DNA from: Omnitrophica WOR_2 bacterium RIFCSPLOWO2_12_FULL_46_30
GTDB taxonomy: Bacteria; Omnitrophota; Gorgyraeia; Gygaellales; UBA12090
Assembly: GCA_001805845.1 (NCBI GenBank)
Contig: MHHA01000028.1
Span: forward strand, 1-21,719
Reading direction: 5' to 3'
Length of the DNA: 21,719 bases
Made by a program: the position numbers and the translations under genes
Shown: positions 7,097 to 14,487 of the stretch, one piece after another
Numbering within the stretch: position 1 is the first letter of the stretch
How the letters are laid out: every line of letters starts with the position of its first letter
Notes under the pieces: generated by a model
The model's database searches: none
What the model saw: only the letters and a program-made list of their open reading frames with translations
Told to the model about the DNA's origin: nothing

Positions 7097-7185
7097 GTGG
7101 CATAAGCCGGTAAGGCAATGGTTTGGCAACCGAATAGCCAAAGCCATAAATGCCACCGCTATAGTAGCGGTGCGATTTATCGCAC
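7097..7185 (+). other. Run of three hairpins upstream of the secretin gene, including dispersed repeat copy 2
   Basis: GTGGCAT (7097-7103) pairs with ATGCCAC (7150-7156) around an inner stem ATGGTTTGGC / GCCAAAGCCAT (7118-7127 / 7137-7147, one bulge). CCGCTA-TAG-TAGCGG (7156-7170) is a second hairpin, and GTGCGAT-TT-ATCGCAC (7170-7185) a third. The 20 bp at 7164-7183 are identical to 1468-1487. The rest of the 162-bp spacer holds a degenerate CCTGCCCGACGG-type palindrome near 7207-7227. Confidence 0.6.
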
Positions 7186-7250
7186 ATCTGGGGAAGGTGC
7201 GCTCCCTGCCCGACGGTGAGGCGGGTATCGCACACACAGGGGTGAGAAAA

Positions 7251-8705
7251 GTGAAAAATCATTTTGTATTATTTAATCTGCGGAAATCCGCGTTAAGAAT
7301 GCCTCCTTTAATTTCTATTATCTTGATTTCTTTGATCTGGTTGACTAAATCGAGCTACCCGCAGGAGAATTCTGCTGATAAGCAGATTATTGAATCCCTG
7401 GAATTTCGCGAGGTGGACATCAAGGACGTCCTGCGGCAATTGAGCAAACAGTTCAACCTCAATATCATTTTTTCCGAGAAGGTCCTCGGCTTGATTACCG
7501 TGCAATTGAACAATGTGACCTTAGATGAAGCCCTGGATTCCATTATTACCATTAATGGTTTTACCTATACCAAGAAGGATAATGTGCTCAAGGTCACTAC
7601 TGCCGAAGAGGCAGAGCGGGAAGGAAAACAAACAAAGCTCTTTAAATTAAATAATGCCGATGCCTTGAAACTTAAAGAAACCATCACTAAGGTATTATCT
7701 CCTGACGGCTCCGTTGAAGCAGACAGCCGCTCCAACTCTCTGGTGGTTACCGACACCCTCTCGGTAATTAATAAACTTGAACAAATAATCCCTGCTTTAG
7801 ACAGTATTACCTCGCAGGTTTTAATTGAAGCCAAGCTGGTGGAGACCTCCTTAACCAAAAGCGATAAATTAGGGATAGACTGGACCACCACGCTTAGCGC
7901 AAGCGGAGCTAAAAGGCCTACCACCCTGCCTTTTCAGCCCAAAGGTGACAGGAAGTGGATGGAGAATGTCTTTCCGCCGGATCCCGCATCAAGCTCGGAT
8001 TTTCCTACCGGCCATCCCTTTGCCTTTCCCACGGCAGTCAAGGGCGATTTTACCCTCGGCACCCTTGACGCCAGTTCGCTTAAAGCTGTGCTGGATGTTT
8101 TAATGAGCCGCACCGATACAAAGCTCGTTGCCAATCCCCGGGTCGTTGCCATCAATAATCAAAAGGCGCTTATCCATGTGGGAAGAAATGTCCCTATCCC
8201 TACATTTGAAAGAAATGAAACCACCGGCAAAATGGAAATCACCGGCTGGGGCGCCGATAAAAAGGTAGGAGTTAGATTAGAGGTTACCCCGCAAATCAGT
8301 CCGGATGGACATATCAAATTAGTGCTCAAGCCGGAAATAAGCAGCATCGTCAGTACTGTAAAAATAGGCACCGATGATGCCAATGTGATTACCGCGACCC
8401 GAACCGTAGAAACCGAGGTAATGATACGAGACGGCCAAACAGTAGTCATTGGCGGATTAATAAAAGACGATTCTTTTACCAAGATAAGCAAAATTCCTTT
8501 TTTGGGAGATATTCCGCTTATCGGGCTTATCTTTACCCGCAAAGAAGTCGGCTCTACTGCAAGCCCGACTGAAAAAACTGACTTGCTAATCTTTGTCACT
8601 GCCCGTATAATTAAAGATACTGATGCGCCATTGCTTGCTTACGAAAGCAACCTGATCACTTCTCCTGCGCGCCCCTTTAAGTTAGGGATGAGAGCGGTAA
8701 AGTAA
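7251..8705 (+). CDS. pilQ: Secretin, PilQ/GspD-type outer-membrane channel
   Basis: From GTG 7251 the product has 484 residues. That start follows AGGGGTGAG at normal spacing. The frame stays open back to TTG 7095, but that stretch is repeat DNA. ATG 7299 is a further alternative. The N-terminus is hydrophobic (L-I-S-I-I-L-I-S-L-I-W), giving a signal peptide without an obvious A-X-A site. An STN/N0 domain begins near F-R-E-V-D-I-K-D-V-L-R-Q-L and an N1-type domain near L-F-K-L-N-N-A-D-A. The secretin barrel runs from S-Q-V-L-I-E-A-K-L-V-E through V-A-N-P-R-V-V, then L-E-V-T-P-Q-I-S-P-D-G and the signature V-I-G-G-L-I-K-D with F-L-G-D-I-P-L-I-G. It lacks AMIN domains, so it is short and closer to a minimal PilQ. 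The product forms the ring for pilus or pseudopilus passage. Confidence 0.92.
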   Translation: MKNHFVLFNLRKSALRMPPLISIILISLIWLTKSSYPQENSADKQIIESLEFREVDIKDVLRQLSKQFNLNIIFSEKVLGLITVQLNNVTLDEALDSIITINGFTYTKKDNVLKVTTAEEAEREGKQTKLFKLNNADALKLKETITKVLSPDGSVEADSRSNSLVVTDTLSVINKLEQIIPALDSITSQVLIEAKLVETSLTKSDKLGIDWTTTLSASGAKRPTTLPFQPKGDRKWMENVFPPDPASSSDFPTGHPFAFPTAVKGDFTLGTLDASSLKAVLDVLMSRTDTKLVANPRVVAINNQKALIHVGRNVPIPTFERNETTGKMEITGWGADKKVGVRLEVTPQISPDGHIKLVLKPEISSIVSTVKIGTDDANVITATRTVETEVMIRDGQTVVIGGLIKDDSFTKISKIPFLGDIPLIGLIFTRKEVGSTASPTEKTDLLIFVTARIIKDTDAPLLAYESNLITSPARPFKLGMRAVK

Positions 8706-8723
8706 ACGTAAGACCATATTCCT

Positions 8724-9818
8724 ATGAAGCGCCGGAACATCTTAGTCATAATAGCGCTCTTAGCTGCTTGCGGCTATTTCGTTTCATTACAGTTTCCTGA
8801 GAAGGAACATCTTGCTGGCGGCGGCCGCGAACAGAAAAACAATCCTGAGCTGGAATTAAAAATACAGCAGCTTAATGACCTCCTGCAGGCAATAATTCAG
8901 GCAAACCTCGCCGCCCGTCGTACAGTAGAGCAAGAGAAGCCTCAACCCGGCCTCATCCAAAAGCTTCAAGAAGTTACTGCTCAAAAGGAAGCTCTCGGGC
9001 AGGAACTAATACAGGCAAAGGCAAGCTTAGAATTAGTCCAGCCGGTAAAACAAAAGGAAAATACTGGCGCCAAAAGCCAGGACAAAAGCCGGATAGAAAA
9101 CCTGGCCAAACAGCTTAAAGAAAAAGAAAATATTCTGGCGGATTTGAAAGAGCAGCTTAACGAAGAAAAGGCAAGCCGGCAAGCTGCGAGCAGAGAGTTT
9201 AAGCGCATCTCTGAAGAATTGAGGATGGCAAAAAATACAAAGTCCGCCCTGGAACGCGCCCTTAGCGAGACCGAGAAGAAGAAAGACGAACTTAAAACAA
9301 CCAATACATCGCTTAAGGAGGAGGCCAGGGCCGCCAGCCTCGGGAGAGAAAAACTGGGTAAAGAAAAAGAACAGCTGCGGGCTCAATTAGAACTTTTAAA
9401 TAAGACGTATAGCGATTTACAAAATGAATATCTCAGAGGCCAGGAGGTGCTTAAACAAAATGAAACAGAATCGGGCAGGCGGGCAGATAGGATTTTAGTC
9501 CTGGAAGAAAAGCTAACCAAGGCGGAAACTCAATTAGCGGATGTGCAATTAAAATACAAAGACATGGAAAAAGAGTCCGCGCTGGTAAGAGAACAAAATG
9601 TAGCGGTACAGTTAGAAAGAGAAGAGCTTAAAAATCAATTAGAACAGGCTAAGTTCAGATTAAACGAATTAGAAAATCAGGCCTTCCAAATCTTAAAGCT
9701 GCTTAAACCCGCCGGAACCGCTGAAATTGCCTTACCTGTGGTGAGCGCGGCCGAACCACCTAAAGAAGAGGCCAAACGGGTTGAGGTGGAACTATCGCTC
9801 CAAGAGGCGGGAAAATGA
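8724..9818 (+). CDS. Large coiled-coil envelope protein, possible lipoprotein
   Basis: The 364-residue protein begins M-K-R-R-N, then a hydrophobic stretch ending L-L-A-A-C (Cys16). This fits a lipobox, so it may be a lipoprotein; a simple membrane anchor is the alternative because hydrophobic residues continue after Cys16. From about residue 40 to 330 the sequence is almost entirely Glu/Lys/Gln/Leu/Ala-rich with heptad character, a long coiled coil. The tail (about 335-364) is Ala/Pro/Glu-rich. No enzyme motif is present. It starts 18 nt after the secretin and overlaps the TPR gene by 4 nt (ATGA), so it belongs to the pilus operon. A structural or spacer role across the periplasm is inference. 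No named family is recognised. Confidence 0.75.
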   Translation: MKRRNILVIIALLAACGYFVSLQFPEKEHLAGGGREQKNNPELELKIQQLNDLLQAIIQANLAARRTVEQEKPQPGLIQKLQEVTAQKEALGQELIQAKASLELVQPVKQKENTGAKSQDKSRIENLAKQLKEKENILADLKEQLNEEKASRQAASREFKRISEELRMAKNTKSALERALSETEKKKDELKTTNTSLKEEARAASLGREKLGKEKEQLRAQLELLNKTYSDLQNEYLRGQEVLKQNETESGRRADRILVLEEKLTKAETQLADVQLKYKDMEKESALVREQNVAVQLEREELKNQLEQAKFRLNELENQAFQILKLLKPAGTAEIALPVVSAAEPPKEEAKRVEVELSLQEAGK

Positions 9819-10423
9819 GAAAAAAAGTTTATGGTTTATGGTTTATGGTTTATGGCATTTTTTTGCTATCAACTCCCTCTTATGCTCAGCAAAATATTCG
9901 GCCTTCCCAGGAAGAAAAAGTACAAAAGGCGAGAGACCATTATGCTGCCGGCAAACAGCTCGTCCAAGAAAGCAATTATTCTGCGGCTAACGATGAATTT
10001 AAAAAGGCCCAGGCCCTTCTACAGGACGCATCTTTAGAGAATCCGCTACCCGTGAAAGAGGCGCCTAAGGCCATTGTCCCGGAAACCAATAAAGAGGGCG
10101 ATGCGGATGAAGCGCTCTCTTTTTACCTCAAAGCAATTGAGCTTGCGCCGGGAGATATTGACCTGCATTACAATTTAGCTCTCCTCTATTTGAAAACTAA
10201 GCAATATAAGGAAGCGGCGGCGCGCTTAGAGAAGGTAATACAATTAAATCCTAAGGATAAAGACGCCTATTATAATCTGGGGGTCCTCTATGAAAGTTAT
10301 CTTGGCGATAAGAAGAAAGCCCTGGATTATTACGCGCAGTATATAAAGTATGGCTCGGCAAATACGGATGCGCTGGAAGTAAAACAATGGATACGCCAGC
10401 TCAAAAAGGAATTAAAGAAATAA
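9815..10423 (+). CDS. Exported TPR-repeat protein (PilF/Tgl-like role possible)
   Basis: The 202-residue product starts within the stop of the preceding gene (ATGA). Residues 1-24 are a signal peptide ending S-Y-A before Q-Q. The hydrophobic part, V-Y-G-L-W-F-M-V-Y-G, is encoded by a 7-bp tandem repeat (9827-9854). Three or four TPR-like helix pairs follow: A-R-D-H-Y-A-A-G-K-Q-L near residue 38, then A-L-S-F-Y-L-K-A-I-E-L-A-P-G-D, L-H-Y-N-L-A-L-L-Y, A-A-R-L-E-K-V-I-Q-L-N-P-K-D and Y-Y-N-L-G-V-L-Y. TPR proteins such as PilF/Tgl help secretins assemble, and this gene sits between the secretin and PilB, so a similar job is plausible. There is no lipobox, unlike PilF. The TPR assignment is firm and the role is inferred. 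Confidence 0.82.
   Translation: MRKKVYGLWFMVYGIFLLSTPSYAQQNIRPSQEEKVQKARDHYAAGKQLVQESNYSAANDEFKKAQALLQDASLENPLPVKEAPKAIVPETNKEGDADEALSFYLKAIELAPGDIDLHYNLALLYLKTKQYKEAAARLEKVIQLNPKDKDAYYNLGVLYESYLGDKKKALDYYAQYIKYGSANTDALEVKQWIRQLKKELKK
9827..9854 (+). repeat. GTTTATG heptamer tandem array (x4, exact)
   Basis: Four identical GTTTATG units lie in the signal peptide of the TPR protein. Gain or loss of one unit would shift the frame; three units encode seven codons. Confidence 0.92.
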
Positions 10424-12244
10424 ATGCTATCGGATGAACAGTTACAAAATTTATTGCTTGATGCGGGCCTGATCAGCCGGGAGGAATTGGACAGGGCCTT
10501 TGAGGAGACAAAAAAACTTAAAAGGCCTTTAGAAAAAATCATCATCGGCAACCGCCTTCTCTCCAGGGCCTCGCTTTACGAGGCGATTGCCAAACATTTA
10601 GGTTTTAATTATGTATGCCTGGAGAATTTCAAACCGGATGAAAATTTAGCCAAGATTATGCCTGCTGCGCTTAGCCGCCAAACCCAGTCTATTCCGGTCA
10701 AAATAGAAAACGGCACCCTGCACATTGCCATGGCAGAACCTACGGACCTCTACGCCATTGACCAGATACAGTTACAGACAGGTATGCCCATAGAAGTTGA
10801 GCTCTCAAGCTTAGAAGAAATCAATGAGGCGCAGAATAAACTCTATGCCGAGCGCTCTGATTTTAAGGACTTATTAGCCGGCATAACCAAAACCCAGCCG
10901 GAAATGAAAGCCAGGGAGCTTATGGCTGAAGGCTCATCCATCATTAAGCTGGTGGATTTAATCATTGCCCAGGCAGTCAGGGACCATGCCTCAGATATCC
11001 ATGTTGAGCCGGAGCAGGAAATCACCCGTATCAGATTCAGGATAGACGGCATCCTCCATGAGATACCCTCTCCGCCGAAAACATGGGAGCCGTCAATAAT
11101 TTCCCGGGTCAAGGTGCTCTCCGGTATGGACATTGCCGAAAGCCGCATGCCCCAGGACGGCCACTTTCAGGCAAAGATTGACGATAAAATCATTGATTTC
11201 CGCATCTCAACCATCCCCACCATTTACGGCGAGAATTTAGTTATGCGCATTCTGGATACCGCCTCGGTAATGGTTGGCCTGGAAAAGCTGGGTTTTGCAA
11301 CCTTTGAGGAACTGAAAAAGTATGAAGGGCTGATTGCCAAGCCCTACGGAATCATTCTTTCCACCGGCCCCACCGGGAGCGGAAAAACCACCACCCTTTA
11401 CTCGGCGTTAATGAGAATAAATACTACTGAACGCAATATTATTACCATAGAAGACCCGGTAGAATACCGCTTAGGGCTGATCAGGCAGATTCAGGTTAAT
11501 CCCAAAGCCGGGATTGCCTTTGCCAGCGGCTTACGGGCTATTCTCAGGCAGGACCCGGATGTAATTATGGTCGGCGAAATCAGAGACTTGGAAACCGCCC
11601 AGATTGCCATCCAGGCAGCCTTAACCGGGCATCTGGTATTTTCAACGCTGCATACCAACGACGCGCCCTCAGCGATTACCCGTTTAGTGAATATGGGGAT
11701 TGAGCCATTTTTGATTTCTGCCAGTTTAATCGGGATAATGGCCCAGCGGCTGATACGGCTTATCTGCCAGCACTGCAAAGAGCCGTATGAACCCTCTAAG
11801 GCGCTTTTAGAAAAATGGGGGCTCAAGGATAAAGCAGCCATCAGCCTCTATCGCGGCAAAGGCTGTGAGCAATGTAAAGGCACCGGATACTGGGGGCGCG
11901 GCGCCGTCTTTGAATTATTAGTCGTTGATGATGAATTACGCGAGATGATTATTGCCGAGAGCTCAACCGTCAGCTTGCGCAAAAAGGCGCAGGAAAAAGG
12001 GATGCGCCTCTTAGCCGAAGACGGCGTGGCCAAGGCCCTAAAGGGCATGACTACCATTGAAGAAATAGCCCGGGTCTGCGAGGAACATATAGAATTAAGG
12101 CCTGCGCCTGAAGCCAAACCAGGGCCTTTTCTAAGAAGTGCGCCCGGAGAAACCAGAATACAACCCGAAAAGGTAGAGGTTAAAACATCGGATTTTGATG
12201 AGTACCAAAAACGCGTGGCCAGCTGGCTGAGCCGCAAAAAATAA
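10424..12244 (+). CDS. pilB: PilB/GspE-type assembly ATPase
   Basis: The 606-residue protein directly abuts the TPR gene stop. Residues 1-150 form an MshEN-type N-terminal domain (L-L-D-A-G-L-I-S-R-E-E-L, L-Y-E-A-I-A-K-H-L-G-F). The ATPase core has the Walker A G-P-T-G-S-G-K-T (315-322, Lys321), the Asp box with I-E-D-P-V-E-Y, Walker B D-P-D-V-I-M-V-G-E-I-R-D and the His box T-G-H-L-V-F-S-T-L-H-T. A zinc site is formed by Cys448, Cys451, Cys481 and Cys484 (two C-x-x-C pairs). All are diagnostic of extension ATPases that drive pilin polymerisation at the inner-membrane face. The usual Arg of the first MshEN motif (R-L-G) is absent, so c-di-GMP binding at that half may be weak. A C-terminal extension of about 50 residues ends in R-V-A-S-W-L-S-R-K-K. 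No retraction ATPase (PilT) lies in this window. Confidence 0.95.
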   Translation: MLSDEQLQNLLLDAGLISREELDRAFEETKKLKRPLEKIIIGNRLLSRASLYEAIAKHLGFNYVCLENFKPDENLAKIMPAALSRQTQSIPVKIENGTLHIAMAEPTDLYAIDQIQLQTGMPIEVELSSLEEINEAQNKLYAERSDFKDLLAGITKTQPEMKARELMAEGSSIIKLVDLIIAQAVRDHASDIHVEPEQEITRIRFRIDGILHEIPSPPKTWEPSIISRVKVLSGMDIAESRMPQDGHFQAKIDDKIIDFRISTIPTIYGENLVMRILDTASVMVGLEKLGFATFEELKKYEGLIAKPYGIILSTGPTGSGKTTTLYSALMRINTTERNIITIEDPVEYRLGLIRQIQVNPKAGIAFASGLRAILRQDPDVIMVGEIRDLETAQIAIQAALTGHLVFSTLHTNDAPSAITRLVNMGIEPFLISASLIGIMAQRLIRLICQHCKEPYEPSKALLEKWGLKDKAAISLYRGKGCEQCKGTGYWGRGAVFELLVVDDELREMIIAESSTVSLRKKAQEKGMRLLAEDGVAKALKGMTTIEEIARVCEEHIELRPAPEAKPGPFLRSAPGETRIQPEKVEVKTSDFDEYQKRVASWLSRKK

Positions 12245-12404
12245 AATCCAAAAATCAAAGTGCAAAAATCCCTGCCTGACGGCAGGCAGGAAAATTACAT
12301 ATTAAAATGCAAAATTTTTAAATTGCCTTTAAATACGACGATGTTTTTAAAAAATTTTGAATTTTGCAATGTCATTTTGATATTTGAGTTTTGATATTTG
12401 ATTT
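12244..12404. repeat. AT-rich long imperfect palindrome between pilB and the ExeA-like gene
   Basis: The left arm (12244-about 12320) and the right arm (about 12330-12404) are near-complementary over roughly 55 bp. For example, left CAAAAATCAAAGTGC aligns with the complement of the right arm, CAAATATCAAAACTC, and both continue to an AAAATTTTTTAAA-like centre. The left arm carries an extra 20-bp GC-rich palindrome (12271-12290) that the right arm lacks. It fills the whole 163-bp spacer. Confidence 0.75.
12271..12290. repeat. CCTGCCTG-ACGG-CAGGCAGG palindrome, nested in a larger repeat
   Basis: This is a perfect 8-bp stem with a 4-bp loop and the cleanest member of the family in this window. 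It interrupts only one arm of the surrounding AT-rich palindrome, exactly between AAAATC and AAAATTACAT. Confidence 0.85.
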
Positions 12405-12407
12405 ACT

Positions 12408-13238
12408 ATGTACGAACAATACTGGGGCTTGAAAGAAAAACCCTTTCAAAATACGCCTGATCCCCGTTTTTTATATTTATCGGCGCAGCACGAAGATGCC
12501 CTGATGAAGCTGAGCTACGTGGTCACCCAGGGCTTAGGCTGCGGCATGCTCACCGGCGTCTTTGGCTGCGGCAAGACCCTTCTGGGAAACGCCCTCTTGA
12601 ATGATCTGGGGAGAGACCGGGTGCGTTCCTGTTTCATTAACAGCCCGTCGTTTGCGGAGCCGGCAGAATTGCTGCGAGCGGTTGTGCGCGGGCTTAATCC
12701 TCAGGCCCTGCCGGATAAAAAAACCGAGCTGATGAGCGACCCTTTGTTAGAAAAGTTAAATACCATCCTGGTGGATAATGTGCGGGACGGAAAGGAAAAT
12801 ATCGTGATTATTGACGAAGCGCACGCAATTGAAGACGCTAAATTGTTTGAACAGATGCGCCTTATTTTAAATTTTCAATTAGAAAACAGGTTCCTGCTCA
12901 CCCTTTTCATTTTCGGCCAGCCGGAATTAAAAGGCAAGGTTGAAAATATCAAGCCATTGGACCAAAGAATAGCCTTGCGCTGCTTTCTCGGCCCGCTTGG
13001 CGAAGATGATTCCGATAAATACATCCGCCACCGCCTCAAAGTTGCCGGCAGACAGGATGCTTCGGCTTTAATCTTTGATAAAGAAAGCTTGAGAGCGATA
13101 CTGCAGCATACCGGCGGCATACCCCGGCGCATCAATACCCTCTGCGACTTAGTTTTGATGACCGGCTTTGCCAAGAAGGCCGAAAAAATTGAAGCGGATT
13201 TGATAAAAACGGTAATTAAGGATTTCAATTTGGGATAG
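12408..13238 (+). CDS. ExeA/GspA-type AAA+ ATPase
   Basis: The 276-residue product begins M-Y-E-Q-Y-W-G-L-K-E-K-P-F, the classic start of ExeA-like ATPases. It has Walker A G-V-F-G-C-G-K-T (50-57) and Walker B I-V-I-I-D-E-A-H (Asp136, Glu137). A sensor region near F-I-F-G-Q-P-E-L and a C-terminal helical lid with G-G-I-P-R-R-I-N-T-L-C-D (sensor 2 arginines) follow. In Aeromonas, ExeA acts with ExeB to place the secretin in the peptidoglycan, and ExeA has a C-terminal peptidoglycan-binding domain. Here the protein stops after the AAA+ module, so no membrane helix or peptidoglycan domain is present. It sits between pilB and pilC, 15 nt before pilC, so a role with the same machine is likely. Confidence 0.88.
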   Translation: MYEQYWGLKEKPFQNTPDPRFLYLSAQHEDALMKLSYVVTQGLGCGMLTGVFGCGKTLLGNALLNDLGRDRVRSCFINSPSFAEPAELLRAVVRGLNPQALPDKKTELMSDPLLEKLNTILVDNVRDGKENIVIIDEAHAIEDAKLFEQMRLILNFQLENRFLLTLFIFGQPELKGKVENIKPLDQRIALRCFLGPLGEDDSDKYIRHRLKVAGRQDASALIFDKESLRAILQHTGGIPRRINTLCDLVLMTGFAKKAEKIEADLIKTVIKDFNLG

Positions 13239-13253
13239 AGACCTTTTTAACTA

Positions 13254-14477
13254 ATGCCTATCTACGCCTATAAAGCAGCGGATGCAAAAGGCAAGCTCGT
13301 CAAGGGAGAGCTGGAAGCGGCCAGCGAAATGGAAGCAACTACCCAGCTTGCCAAAACAGGGTATCTTCCCATAAACATCAGCTTTAAGGCGGAAAAGGCA
13401 AAAGCGGCGCAAGAAGGAATTTTTAAAAAAGCGGGCAAGGTAGGCCCGCAGGCGCTGATTATTTTTTCACGGCAGTTCTCCACCATTCTTAAATCCGGGA
13501 TACCAATCATAGAGGGGTTAGATGTTTTGGCAGAACAAACTGATGACCCGGCCCTAAAGAAGGCGCTGGGCGAGATTGTTAAGGAGGTAGGCGGGGGCAT
13601 CAGCCTTTCCCAGGCAATGGCAAAACATCCCAATGTCTTTAGCCAACTGTATGTGAACACGGTAATCGCCGGTGAAAGCGCCGGCGTCCTGGAAAATGTG
13701 CTTTTTAAACTTTCGGACATGCTGGAGAGCGACTTTGAAACGCGCACCAATATAATGGCTGTCCTGCGCTACCCTATTATGGTCATTATAGCCATGCTGA
13801 TTGCGGTTATTATACTATCTATCTTTGTCGTTCCCCAGTTTGCCAAGATTTACATTGAGGCAAAGGTCCCCTTGCCGCTTCCTACCCAGGTGATGATCCT
13901 AATCAGCAAACTACTTATGAATTATTGGTATATTTTAATACCTGCTGTTTTTGGCCTGGGTTTTGCCTTTCAGAGGCTTATCAATACCAAACAAGGCCGC
14001 TTCTGGTGGGATGGGCTGAAATTTAAGACGGTAATCGTGGGAAAAATCTATACCAAGCTGACCATGCTGCGCTTTGCCTCAATGCTTAACGTGCTCTATC
14101 AGGCAGGACTGCCGGTGCTTAGAACTATGGATATCGTGGGTATGACCATAGGAAATGCGGTTTTGGCTAAGGAAATTGAGAAGATAAAACGCGACCTGAC
14201 CGATGGAAAAGGCATCTCCACCGCGGTGCTAAACAGCAAATTCTTCCCCCGTATGGTTGGCTTTATGATTTCTGTGGGAGAAAAAAGCGGCTCTTTGCCG
14301 CTGATGTTAGATTCTTTGTATGAATATTTGAATATGGAGGTAAAAACGGCAATTAAAAATTTGACCGGCTCAATTGAACCGGTGGTCACCGCGGTCTTAG
14401 GCATGGTGGTTATGGGTATGTGCTTAGCCATATTCCTGCCTCTCTGGAGCATGATTCAGGTAATGAAAGGAGAATAA
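13254..14477 (+). CDS. pilC: PilC/GspF-type inner-membrane platform protein
   Basis: The 407-residue protein begins M-P-I-Y-A-Y-K-A-A-D-A-K-G-K, the standard start of the family. It has the two T2SSF domains: the first includes F-S-R-Q-F-S-T-I-L-K-S-G-I-P-I and G-G-I-S-L-S-Q-A-M, the second L-R-F-A-S-M-L-N-V-L-Y-Q-A-G-L-P-V. Membrane helices lie at about residues 173-195, 223-240 and 377-401. PilC is the membrane base on which PilB acts to add pilin subunits. Length matches the family norm (about 400). It follows the ExeA-like gene by 15 nt and precedes the histidine kinase by 10 nt. The assignment is secure. Confidence 0.95.
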   Translation: MPIYAYKAADAKGKLVKGELEAASEMEATTQLAKTGYLPINISFKAEKAKAAQEGIFKKAGKVGPQALIIFSRQFSTILKSGIPIIEGLDVLAEQTDDPALKKALGEIVKEVGGGISLSQAMAKHPNVFSQLYVNTVIAGESAGVLENVLFKLSDMLESDFETRTNIMAVLRYPIMVIIAMLIAVIILSIFVVPQFAKIYIEAKVPLPLPTQVMILISKLLMNYWYILIPAVFGLGFAFQRLINTKQGRFWWDGLKFKTVIVGKIYTKLTMLRFASMLNVLYQAGLPVLRTMDIVGMTIGNAVLAKEIEKIKRDLTDGKGISTAVLNSKFFPRMVGFMISVGEKSGSLPLMLDSLYEYLNMEVKTAIKNLTGSIEPVVTAVLGMVVMGMCLAIFLPLWSMIQVMKGE

Positions 14478-14487
14478 TAGGTTAAGC

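Noticed and set aside
7097..7185. c-di-GMP riboswitch before pilQ, suggested by GCCAAAGCCA and the c-di-GMP context
   Set aside because: The order of conserved segments and the expected tetraloop receptor could not be matched to the GEMM-I layout. A covariance-model search would decide; a significant hit would reverse this.
7095..7250. Possible 52-residue N-terminal extension of the secretin from TTG 7095
   Set aside because: The stretch consists of hairpin and dispersed-repeat DNA. A ribosome site precedes GTG 7251, and the signal-peptide-like sequence begins after it.
8159..8599. Minus-strand open frame of about 146 codons
   Set aside because: It is antisense to the conserved secretin barrel and has a low-complexity Ser/Thr/Ile-rich product.
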